Below, one piece after another: positions 22,501-32,773 of a stretch of DNA of 64,000 nt. This DNA comes from Chlorophyllum brunneum. Lineage: Eukaryota; Basidiomycota; Agaricomycetes; Agaricales; Agaricaceae. Location of the stretch: assembly GCA_963576785.1 (NCBI GenBank), contig OY756146.1:1984001-2048000 (forward strand). The letters run 5' to 3'. Every line of letters starts with the position of its first letter. The first letter of the stretch is position 1. The position numbers and the translations under genes are program-made. The notes beneath the pieces were generated by a model. It was given only the letters and a program-made list of their open reading frames with translations, ran no database searches and was not told the origin of the DNA.

Positions 22501-23112
22501 CACATGCCATCGAAGTGTAAATACAGTATACAAAAGGCCACACACGATTGGATCCAAACGATTGCCTGGCCCAACCGGGGTAGAAATCACCAAGTCCCTA
22601 ACTCCATGGATTACTTACGCAAAAAGTCCGCCGAACGAGCCATCCATACATGGCAGGCCATGTTTGGGTTCAAGAAATACAGCAGTAGCTCCCTCCTCCA
22701 CCTTCCGGTGCAAGCAAACGGGGCCTCCGCTTTACCGTCACACATCAAGTCCGGTCCATGAATACGAGAATGCGGTTACCAGCCTCAGCTCTTTGCAAGA
22801 GTGTATTGCACCATACTATGCCACGCCCCGATCGGGGAGTATCATTTACGATTCTTCCCCAACGAGGACCTATCTTGCCATCACTGCGGCAATCAAATGG
22901 TCCAGACGAGGTCGCACATCCTCTATCATTGCAACAACTTCGATCATCACTTTGGCATCGACACAATCAAGACATTCGTCAACTTCTTGCATCGTAACCC
23001 CTCCACGTTCAGCTTCCCTCCGGAACCTGAACACCCTCGTATCCATGCCGGTTCAATACCCCCGTTATATCATCATCAAGTCCGAAGGAGGTTTGGGTCT
23101 GCGCCTGCGTGA
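19597..23112 (+). pseudogene. LINE ORF2: endonuclease end, reverse transcriptase, RNase H
   Basis: The endonuclease C-terminus carries NSDHAPLLVR (near 19850). Reverse transcriptase shows the early FRLIVLLNTFGKLIEK block, VGQGSALSP (near 21090) and FVDDGTL (near 21215), the catalytic F-x-D-D. A frame change near 22250 is followed by an RNase H-like region with TDTELVAQYLGI and HVFTDSITA (near 22275-22380). A C-terminal CHHCGNQ...H...C motif (22875-22930) is typical of fungal LINEs. Stops at 20766-20768, 21048-21050, 21633-21635 and 22759-22761 disable it. The first three fall where Arg or Trp would be expected. Confidence 0.85.
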
Positions 23113-23544
23113 ATTCCTTTTCTTCCTTTCCCTTTTTTTTCTTACACTCTCCTGGTTATGGACTTCATTTCCATTTCTCTATCTCCCCTTTCCCCGCTCA
23201 TCTACTATTTTATATAGTCTTCATTCAACATCCATCTTTCCCATGGTACCTAGGCTAAATGCTCTCCCACATGCTATATACCGTTTGTTGTTTCCCCTTG
23301 TGATTGCGAGTAGATAGTTCCTTTCTATCAGTTTCTCTCCTTCACTCTCTCTCTCTCCGACTTCCTTCTTTTCCTTCTTTTTCGCTAAACAACATAGGTA
23401 TCAAACATCTCTCTAGTGTACGCACTAGACGGCGTCGAGTCTCGTGGGGTTAGTTTACTTATAGTTTACTTTCCCTTCTCCAAACATTCTGTATGTTGTA
23501 GTATGTACACGCGGACTGTGATCGAGCACTGCTTTATAAATTGT

Positions 23545-23580
<36 letters not shown>
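19597..23580 (+). mobile_element. LINE copy B, 5'-truncated, with poly(A) tail
   Basis: It starts inside the endonuclease domain (near 19600, matching LINE A from about 2225) and runs through reverse transcriptase, RNase H and a C-terminal zinc motif. A 3' untranslated region and 30 adenines (23551-23580) follow. The coding part is in one frame from 19683 to about 22250, then changes frame. Several TGA/TAG stops interrupt it. A target-site duplication was not found. The minus-strand fragment at 3606-4249 is another copy of its 3' end. Confidence 0.9.
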
Positions 23581-23581
<1 letters not shown>

Positions 23582-23980
23582 ACAGGATTCCCAGTTCTTG
23601 GTTGAGTAACAACAGTTTGATAACATTTGCTCTTGGCTGAGATAGGTATTAAGACCATAGCCTAGAGGTTGCATCCTCTTCAATTGCCCTTAGTAGCTGA
23701 ATCCATAACAATGATGCCCTGACCCAGTGATGGGTGCTCCGAGATTTTTGATCCAAAAAGACTCTTTGGAGACAATGTGAGCAGTAGCCAAATTTCCACA
23801 GTAGATTCTCCATATATTCATCAAAGTGACTATGGGGTATCAAGATGCTTCGACAGCTAAAAATGTACATCCTGTCTGTCACCCGTCATTAATTCATTCC
23901 TGTGCACATTTGGCACCTGAAGACATCTCCCTTATCAACTGCAACGCACAATCAATCAAACCCTACCCTCACTCGCCACC
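23581..23980. other. Gap between LINE B and the triple-kinase gene
   Basis: A weak minus-strand open frame (23882-23649) shows no recognisable domain and may be transposon debris. The last part, just before the ATG at 23981, is the likely promoter and 5' leader of the kinase gene. The start has a good context, CGCCACCATG. Confidence 0.4.
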
Positions 23981-26900
23981 ATGTCTACACAGCAAGGGCC
24001 TGGTACAGCTCTCCTTTTCTTCGGTCTCTGTCGAGTGTTGACACCGTTCACAGGTGATTTGGCATTGGAGGTTGTCAAGTCTTGTGAGAATGTAACTAAT
24101 ATCAAAGCGAACAAGGTGATCTGAGTCCAGGCCCAAGAGAGCAATACTGATCGATCCTACAGCGCATCACAGCACTGGGAACGAAAAGCATGCAGTTGGC
24201 ACTGGAGGCAATGCAGGTGAAATCTCAAGCAACGATCGAGGATACTACTAGGTATGTTCCGTCGGCCAACGCTGAACCCGGATTCCGTGATATTGAGTCA
24301 GCCAAACCAGTGCATTGAAGAAGATGCTTGAACATGTCCGACTCTGGTCGACAGAGACATCCGTGACTCAAGAGCGTAAGAGTGAAATGAAGAAAGAAGT
24401 TGAACGATGGCACCAAGATCTCGATCAGATAACCAAGCGGATTCGAGAGATTGCAATCGAGTGGGTGATTCCCGCCCTACTGTCAGTGACATGACCAACA
24501 CAGCAGTGGTAGGTCAACAGACGAGAGCGAGAGCTCAGAAAAGGAAGACCCACCAGTAGGTTCCACAGACGTAGATGGAGGAGTAGTACAGTCTGAGGTT
24601 GGGATGCCGGACGACCCAAAGGTGAATGCCGCGCCCTCCTTTTTGCCTTTCTCTGCCTCGAAAAAGCAAGGCTCCCAAGATGCTGACAGTTTGATCGGGG
24701 CTGATTTTGCTTGCTCCTCCAGGCTCAACTCATTGCGCTGTTCACACTCGCAAGCATTCTCAGTACCCCCGAGAAACGAAAGGTTCTGGAGGGCCTCAAG
24801 GACGAACATGCTCAATCCATCATCAACTTCCTGTACAAGGTCAGTAGTAATAGGTTAGGCCGACTTGTACTATACCCACTCACGGGTTTCAACGTGATAG
24901 TTATTATCAGAGCCCCCAAATGCTTCAATGCCTTGGCTTCGTAAACACACTCTCCTGACTCTCCGAAAACTCTGCGGGTCTTCGATGCTCTACCCTAGTT
25001 GGTATGCGTTAAAGGGCATCACCGACTATAAATCCCGAGATGACGGTGGGATGTTTGGCGACATTTACTCAGGAAAACAAGGTTCCCTAGTCCTCTGTTT
25101 GAAACTCGTGCGGTTGACTCGCACAGAGCTGGCGGAGGCGCTAAAAGTTCGTCCTGACCTAGATCCATCCACCACTGCATGTACTGACTCACATGTAACA
25201 CAAAAAGCTCTATGCGAAGGAAGCAATTGTATGGGGTCAGCTCCGCCACCCTAACATAGTTCCTTTCTACGGCATCTTCTACTTCGACCAGGCAAAGGAA
25301 AAGATCTGCCTCGTCTCGCCTTGGATGGACAACGGTAATATCGAAGCCTATCTCAAGGAGAATCCCGATGCGCCTCGCAAGTTACTGGTGGGTCCACTGT
25401 TTCTCATCCCATCCCTCTGCTCATACGGGTCTCTACTTGTAGGTTCACGACGTCGCGTTGGGACTTGAGTACTTGCACAACGAAAATATCATTCACGGAG
25501 ATCTCAAAGCGGTGAATTCGTCCACTCCATTGTATATCTGCTTCGACTGATTATTGCGCTACCGACTAGATGAACATCCTTGTGGACCAATTTGGACGAG
25601 CTTGCATAGCAGATTTTGGCTCGTCCATCATTCGGGTAGATCGAACCCTGGGCTTCACGAACGCAACAGGCAGTATTGCCAGCTACTCAGGTCGTTGGGC
25701 CTCCCCAGAACTTGTGCAAGACGATGTTAGCCCTACTCGGGCCAGTGACGTATGGGCCTTCGGATGTGTTTGTTACGAAGTATGTATGCCCTTGTATAAC
25801 CGAACAGTGCTCATGCGATGCATCAGATTCTGTCGAGACGGTTGCCGTTTCACTCGATGAAGGGCGCGAACGCCAGCTTCCGGATCTTACTGGCAGTTGG
25901 CAAAGGTAATCTTCCTGCACAACGCGACAAGGAACCCGAAGCGGACCCCAGAGACAAGATTGACGACGACTTGTGGGAGCTGATGAACCGGTGCTGGTCA
26001 CGGGACTCGGATGCACGACCAACCTGTCGAGAAATATTGAAAGAACTTGAGAGCCAGGGAGTCCGCGAGCGAGACAATAAAGTGGAGGATGCCACGACCC
26101 CTGTGACGATCGCGAGCACGGGTACAACCAACGTCGATCTGAATGAAGTTCAGGGTATTCTCGATGATGTATGCACCCTCCTAACCAGATCGTTTATTAA
26201 CCCACTCATGCGCCGCAGATAGACACAACCGAAGCCAAGTTCAGTCCTGGTACGGTTTGTTGGGCTCCCTTTGAACACACAAAGGCTCACTGCATCTCAG
26301 TATCAGAGGCCCACGACATCTTGTCAACGAATCGCCGTCTCTCGAAAGTTATGTCATCTGTGTTGGGTGACCCGCAAAAGAGTCAAGCTTTGCAAGAGCT
26401 GAGAGATGATAGAGCCCAATTGCTGGTGGACTTCCTGCCTCTCGTGAGCACGCGATCATTCCTGTCCTCCTACCCTCAGTCGGATCTTGCGACACGTGCC
26501 ACTGCGACATTGTGCCAACTCTGCGAAGCTCTCGGACTGTATCCCCAACGCTACGTGCTGACTGAAGTAACCTTGGATCCCGTACCACGCGCAGGAGATT
26601 TCTGCGACATTCATCGAGGTCGCCATGGCGAGCAGTTGCTGTGTGTGAAAGTATTCAAGCAGGTCGACGTGGAATCCGTCCCCAAGGTCTATTTTCTTTT
26701 ACCGACTCTTGTTCCCTTCTGACGCTGTGGCTGTGGCTAGGTATTCATGAAGGATGCCATTCAATGGACACGACTCGATCATCCGAACATCACCCCCCTG
26801 TATGGAATCCATTACCTGAGCGAGGGACCTAAGCAGTTCTGCGTTGTGACGCCTTGGAGGGAGAGCAGTACACTGGCTGAATATCTGCAGATGAACCCGT

Positions 26901-29235
26901 CAATGTCTCGCGAAAATTTCGTGAGTACCTCCGGCCCTGGACCGGACTACGATAATAAAAACGCCCAGATCTATGACATCATCAGTGGTCTTTAGTACCT
27001 CCATGATGCAGATATCGTTCACGGTCGGCTCAAAATGGTATTGTATGATTCCCCCCCGTGCAAAGTACATGCTGATCTGGCAGTCAAATGTGCTCGTGGA
27101 CTACCTGGGGCGAGCTTGCATCACCGACCTTGGAATGTTGGCTGTGCGGACCGCCTCTGGCGTGGACGACCCCAGTATCACTGGACACCTGAATTGGTCT
27201 GCGCCGGAACTTTCGAGTGGCAGATCCCTTAGCAAGCCCTGCGATATATGGGCTTTTGGGTGTATCTGTTACGAGGTATAATTTGGTCTTTCGTCAATAA
27301 TCCATACTGTTACTGAGCATACAAAGGTCATAACAATGAAGGAATTATCTGGACAGTCGTCCAGCCAAGATGCCTCCATATTGGAGATGGATGAAATCGA
27401 CGCCGAAATGCAGGAACTCATTAAATCTTGTCTGGTACATGAATCAAAGGGACGACCGACTGCCCAGGATATTGCGCAGGGACTCGAAGCCAGAGGACTC
27501 AGAGAACGCCGAGCTGAAATCTGGAGCTACCTTGTGCACAGAGACGAGGTGATCAAGACTCGCAAAGCAGCAAGGAGCAACTCGGTGATGGCGGCCGAGA
27601 AGGTGCTTCGTGTTCAGTATATATTCTACAAGGCATGTTGCTGGTTATGTCCGGAGTTCCTACATTCCTGACATAAGAGTATGTCTCAAGGCTAACGGGG
27701 ATGAGGTTATTCCCAACCGCGGTGCGAACATATCCGTACTTTTCTTGTTTGTCTTACCGAGGTTCTCTGTTCCACTAGCCCGTAATCACCTGGCGATCAG
27801 TGGTCATCTGATTCATCTGCTCACGTCTGTGTTGAGCACTCAACGCAAGACAGAGGCCCTACTTGAACTGCACAATGGTCATGCCCAATTGATATTAGAT
27901 TTCGTGGATATAGTGAGTGCAGTATTTGTATTGAGTTGATCGTTGTTGATTCTTTCTGTCCAGGTGGCTTCTCACCCTGATTTGCAGAGTCTTAGGCTCC
28001 GAGAGCAGTGGCACGATCTGCTCCATCACCTCTTTGTAGCTTCGGGTTTGTGTCCACAGTCCTACTTGTTGAACGATATAGCCATCAATTGGGAGAACAC
28101 TGAATTCGGGGAGTATATCCGAAAAGGTCATTATCATGAACAACCTCTGTACTTGGAAGTTGTCTGGGTGCGTGAGCAGGTGGAGCTGAGCTTCACTGCT
28201 GAGGTCTGTCCATTCTGTTTTTACCTTGCTCTTTTTGACTTGGCTTTGAAATAGACACTTTCTCGTGCTGCGGCCATATGGTCACGACTTCACCATCCCA
28301 ACATATGGCCGTTCTATGGTGTGTATTTTCCGAATGGAAATTACAACCAACCCTGTCTTGTGTCCCCATGGATGGCCAATGGTGACCTCAGGGAGTTTCT
28401 GGATAGAAACCCCTCTCGGCCACGTAAATCCTTTGTGTGTAACTCTCCCCCAGTAGTAAAATAATTGTTGATTGTATTCTCAGATCTATGATATTGCTAA
28501 GGGCCTCCAATACCTGCATAGTCAGGACATCATCCACAAGAACCTCAATGGGGTAAGTTCACATCTCCCTTTTACTGGTGCTCTCTTGAATCCTATAACT
28601 GCAGAGTGAAGTTGCTGTGAATGATATTGGGCAAGCATGCATTATGGGTTTCTCTGGGGCCTGGGTTGGCCCCGGGACGGCCATGGTCACAGTATCTTCA
28701 CTTGTGACTGGAGGTTTTTCCCCTAACTGGGAAGCACCCGAGTCACTTGGTGATGAATTTTGGGCGAGTCAGACCACTGATATATGGAGATTTGGCTGTG
28801 TCTGCTATGAAGTATGTTTCAGCCTTCTCTCAAATCCCTAAGATTTACCTCCATGGCTAGGTCATGGTCCGACAGAACCCCTACCATCACATATCAAACA
28901 AAATTGAAATCCTTCGTGCAATCACCGAAGGCAAATTACCAACTCGTCCTGAAGGAAAAAATACCTCAGGGCTGGATCAAATTGACGACGATATGTGGGG
29001 TTTGATGAACCGTTGCTGGACACGCGAGCCTGAGGACCGCCCGACGGCTGACCAGATTGTGGATGAGCTTGAGTCGTGGGGTCTCGGGAGGCATGAGGAT
29101 GATGATTTCCAGAATTTTGTGCTGGAAGAGCACCAGATTATTCGGGATGAGATGAAGAAGCACCCGAATGTTGAGGTTGACTTGGTAAAGGTCCAAGAGA
29201 TTCTTGAAGAGGTAGATGCTTTGCAGGATGATTGA
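23981..29235 (+). CDS. Triple tandem kinase/pseudokinase protein with N-terminal helical domain
   Basis: Following splice signals I traced 24 exons giving 1333 codons before the stop at 29233-29235. Residues about 1-120 are helical and resemble in layout the four-helix N-terminal domains of MLKL-like and fungal signalling proteins. Residues 125-163 are an acidic Ser/Glu linker. Three units follow (about 164-557, 558-932, 933-1333), each a short helical segment plus a TKL-like kinase fold. Exons of exactly 180 and 69 bp recur in every unit with the same phase, so the units arose by tandem duplication of one multi-exon module. Unit 1 keeps HGDLK and DFG; units 2 and 3 do not. A TAG at codon 743 (26993-26995) replaces the Gln seen in unit 3 (GLQYLH), so this allele may be broken or need readthrough. 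Three separate genes are the alternative, but no start or stop separates the units. Signalling is inferred from the fold; the pathway is unknown. Confidence 0.7.
24913..26168 (+). other. Kinase unit 1, predicted catalytically competent
   Basis: Exons 24913-25146, 25208-25387, 25443-25511, 25570-25779 and 25827-26168 encode a full kinase fold. Visible landmarks are GGMFGDIYSG (glycine loop region), LCLKLV (ATP-binding Lys), HPNIVPFYG, YLHNENIIHGDLKAMNILVD (catalytic loop), ADFGSS (DFG), RWASPEL (APE), SDVWAFGCVCYEV and RCWSRDSDARPT. All key residues are present. The C-terminus ends NVDLNEVQGILDD, the same motif that closes unit 3. Confidence 0.8.
26480..27616 (+). other. Kinase unit 2, predicted pseudokinase with a nonsense codon
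   Basis: The ATP-binding Lys survives (LLCVKVFK). The catalytic loop reads VHGRLKM, with Arg where unit 1 has the catalytic Asp, and DFG is DLG. TAG at 26993-26995 lies between GL and YLHD. The C-lobe after CDIWAFGCICYEV is shortened: the LPFH-to-GKGNLP segment of unit 1 is missing. It probably has a regulatory or scaffold role, if it is expressed at all. Confidence 0.7.
27964..29235 (+). other. Kinase unit 3, predicted pseudokinase
   Basis: All three catalytic positions are lost. The VAIK Lys position reads LYLEVV, the catalytic loop reads IIHKNLNG, and DFG reads GFS (near codon 1155). The fold is still complete: HHPNIWPFYG, SPWMANGDLREFL, GLQYLH, APE-like EAPES, DIWRFGCVCYEV and RCWTREPEDRPT. 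An intact frame with lost catalysis points to selection for a non-catalytic role. Confidence 0.75.
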
Positions 29236-30425
29236 TTTTTCGCGGTCCCACGTTTTTGTACCCCTGTAAAGGAGTTGTTCTCGTGTACTCTATGTGTTCC
29301 CCCATTTCTCCGCAATTTACCCAAAGTCAGATTTTTTGTAGAAAGCAGGGAATCGTTTGGTTGTGAAAGGCCGCGACAATACTACGTCCACAAGGAACTG
29401 GCCAGAGGAAAGAAAAAAACAGTGTGAATATCAACTTATGACCCATGAAACCCAAGGGATTCCACGCCGCCGATATTGTCCTAGAAGTGTAATGACAAAC
29501 AAAATACGGCGGCCTAGAAGTATCATGGCAAGGACCAGGTAAGAAAGATACAGAGGTTATCACCGGTGTAAGGGTACAGAGGCGACGGGCGGAAAAGCTG
29601 TTTCACATGTAGCAGAGAGTGAAGTGGGTGGTCGTTATTGCGTAAGGGCCTGGATTATTATCTCCGTTGCCATTGACGTGTGCATACACACCACCGAAGT
29701 CAAGGCTATCAAGTAAGACAAGAACACAATCTCGCCCCGTCTAACCTACTTTTGAGCATATCGGGATGGATCCATCGCGGTAGCCCCACACCCGCTAGGT
29801 GTACGATTGGCATCTGTCTCACCACACCGACGATTTTGGTGGCTGCGTAAATCGCCAATTGAGATGCGAAGTTCTACCAGTCGCTACGATCAGAAACAAC
29901 GTGATGGTTTGTGGTAAGAAAAACCAGCAGCCAGCCCATCTGGGTCCTCGTTGACCGAGGATGAATATCGCATATACGAGCGGACGCGCGCTATGAACTT
30001 TAGCTTTTTGTCGAGGGTCACTGTGACCACTCTCCCTTTTGACCCCCTCCCTCAGAAATGCAGGGGAACACCGCTTTAAAAGAGCAGACACGATTAGGAA
30101 ACTTTGCTCTCCACGAGAGTTTCAATCGGAAGCATCGGGAGGGTGGTTTCGCTAGCAGGAATCGGGGAGGTTGTGAGTACGCATTGTGTTCTTTATGTTT
30201 CCGATGGTTGGGCCACTGCTTACATCGGTCCAGTGAGTTGGTTTGTATGCTTTGCATTATTAGTTTGGAGGCATTGAGATGAATATGTACGGGCATCGAG
30301 CACTACAGTATGTTCACTGGCGCGCTGGACATCTCAGGTGCTCCGATGAATAATCAAGCAATTATACGATGGACATTCCCTGAAGACGAACACACCATTA
30401 CGAGGTCTAAGCCATTCAAATCCGT
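29236..30425. other. Intergenic, no gene seen
   Basis: This holds the 3' side of the kinase gene and of the convergent oxidoreductase gene. Short open frames on both strands have no coding character. No repeat, tRNA or terminator structure was recognised. Confidence 0.5.
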
Positions 30426-31942
30426 TCACAACTTCTCCTTGATTTTGTCACCATGCCCAAGACCCCCCCTCCCTCGTCCACGGAACCCCCAACCAATCTG
30501 TTTCGCAACGTTGATCTCAACACCCAACTCGTCAGCCATAGCCCACACGAGGCCAGGATTCTTCTGGAATTGTCGTCCAACAAAAACAACATCCGCTTGG
30601 CCATTATCCAACAATCGTTGAGCGAGGGGCCCGTCACCCAAAGCGCCGACAGCACTGACAAGAAGCTTATTTCCAACAACTTTCTTGACAGCGGCTGCGA
30701 GATGCGCTTGATAGGCTTCGCCTGATATTATGCGTTGACGTGAGTCAATGCCTCCTGATGAAACGTCCAGTAAATCGACACCGTGTTCGCTAAGAACGAG
30801 TCCGAGCTGGGCTGTGTCTTCGGCCCTCCACTGTGGCTCGTCAGGTGCAACTTGCTCCAACCACGCCGTTCCAGATGCACTATCATCCCAGTAAGCTACC
30901 AATCAAACCCAGGAGACATAGAAAAATGAGTGCTCACCGAACGAATAAGGGCATTGACTTCGGAATAACGCCTCTTATGGCATCGACGACTTCGAGCAGC
31001 AGCCTGATCCGATTCTCAAAGCTCCCCCCATACTCATCCGTTCGGAGATTGCTTGTAGGGCTCAAAAATGACGACAACAGATATCCATGTGCTGAATGGA
31101 CTTCCACGACGTCGAATCCAGCCTTTACAGCTCTCACTGCAGCATCTTTGAATGCTTCGATCACTCGCTTAATTCCGTCCTTTGTTAACTCTTTTGGCTG
31201 AGCGAACGCCTTGTGGAAAGGCTTGGTACTTGGACCCCAGACATCATCCGGCCACCCATGCTCACGAGGGTTTGCTAGGGTTATCGGAGGGTCGACGTTG
31301 ATCCAGGGAGCTGGGGTGGACGCCCTGCGACCGGCGTGTGCAAGTTGGATAGCGATTTTCTGGGACTGGGAATGGGCAAATTCGACGATCTTGGAAAGAG
31401 GTTCGATGTGTGCATCGGACCAGAGGCCGTTGTCTTCTGGGGTGATCCGGCCTTCGGGGAGGATGGCAGTAGCTTCAACAAAGGCTAGGCCTGGGCCGCG
31501 AGAGATGATTCCGCCGACTGTAAAAAGCAGTTGGGGAGACTGGATGAAACAATAATAGGAAACCTACGATGGGCCATATGCCATGGGGTTACAAACCCAT
31601 TCTCAGACGAATACTGGCATAGAGGAGATAACTACAGTAGCGACGAAAATATCAGTCTCAGTGCATCGTAATGCTACAATAGAAGGGGGGGTACTCAACG
31701 AAGATACGGTTGTGGAACTCGATGCCCCGAATTTTAATCGGTTGGAAAAGGCTTGGGATCGGTTTACCATTCGGCTGAGGGTTGAATGCACTTCCGGCTG
31801 CCAGAACCTGATGTGGTGTGTAGAACGGAGCGCCAGGTGCTGGATCGTTGGCTTCGCGCGCTTGCGACATTTGGACAGTATGCTGTCGACACAAGTAGGT
31901 AACGGGGAAAAAGAGAGCCGGGATGGGTGCAATCAGCCACAA
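30426..31942 (-). CDS. Old Yellow Enzyme family NADH:flavin oxidoreductase
   Basis: An FMN-dependent ene-reductase of the YqjM-like branch. From the N-terminus the minus strand encodes SLFQPIKIRGIEFHNRIFV, then (after introns) ENGFVTPWHMAH, PEGRITPEDNGLWSD, IQLAHAGRRAST (active-site His region), WGPS, FDVVEVHSAHGYLLSSFLSP, DEYGGSFENRIR, VDLLDVSSGGID and DVVFVGRQFQKNP, ending at 30426. Exon joints near 31700-31615, 31575-31520 and 30934-30902 are approximate, and the segment with the usual SPMCQYS motif could not be placed cleanly. The start at 31942 adds a hydrophobic stretch; a Met near 31870 (MSQAREAND) fits the family better. The substrate cannot be predicted. Confidence 0.85.
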
Positions 31943-32773
31943 GCTGGGGGCGCAATTGGAGATGGGTATATTTATCTTGATCTATACGCGAGCTCTGTGG
32001 TGCATGACTGCCGAATTTTCGCTGCTTTACAAATCAGCGAAAGGAAGATAAGCTTCGTCATCCAATGACGAAAGCTGTATCAGGTATTCCCCGCGTGGTT
32101 GTTTTTTTTGTGACGGGCGGACAGCCGGTTTCCAAAAAAGAGGTGAGAATAAACATTCATCAAGTTGTGATTGGTTCGGGACCAACACGCCCGGAAGATG
32201 CACCGACATCCGGAAATTGGTGATGCCGGGTACCTCAATTGTTATATCACTAGAGTGCGTGATAACATGTCCTAGTCTTCGACCTTGAAGCTCAGTATCC
32301 AAGACCCAAAGAGAAGTTGACCATCCTTTCTACGCCGTCCGGGTTAGCATCAACAACTTGAACACTGTCCTAGGTGTTCTCGAACATCTACTAAAATCCC
32401 CTAGCATGGCCAACCCTTCCACAATGTACCGGGAGCCTTGATATAACAGCCTCAACACTGCAGCAGGTTTCAGCTATGTCACTAGCGGGTAAATCGCGTA
32501 AACACGGTATAACGAGAATTGTCTGGTGTTTCTCAGAACAGGGTATATCGGGGTCTAATTAACCATGTCAGAAATCCAGCCAAGGTCTTAAGTCCCTTGG
32601 TTCGTTGTCCAACCACAATTAAACTGGGAAAAGACCGAAGATATAGATTGAGAGCAGGTGGGGATTAGGACACAATCTAGGCTACAGCACTCGAGGTGGG
32701 TAAAAGATGACAGCACAAATCGAATGAAAAAAACCAAAACACAAATCTGATGGTAATATACCTAAAAAATACA
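31943..32773. other. Intergenic, no gene seen
   Basis: This is the upstream side of the oxidoreductase and the 3' side of the condensin gene. A TATATTTAT box near 31967 lies about 25 bp upstream of the first possible ATG of the oxidoreductase. Nothing else was recognised. Confidence 0.5.

Noticed and set aside
26168..27779. Three separate kinase genes instead of one
   Set aside because: No stop ends unit 1 or unit 2 in the spliced frame, no promoter-sized gap exists, and the inter-unit introns have matching phase. Transcript data could still overturn this.
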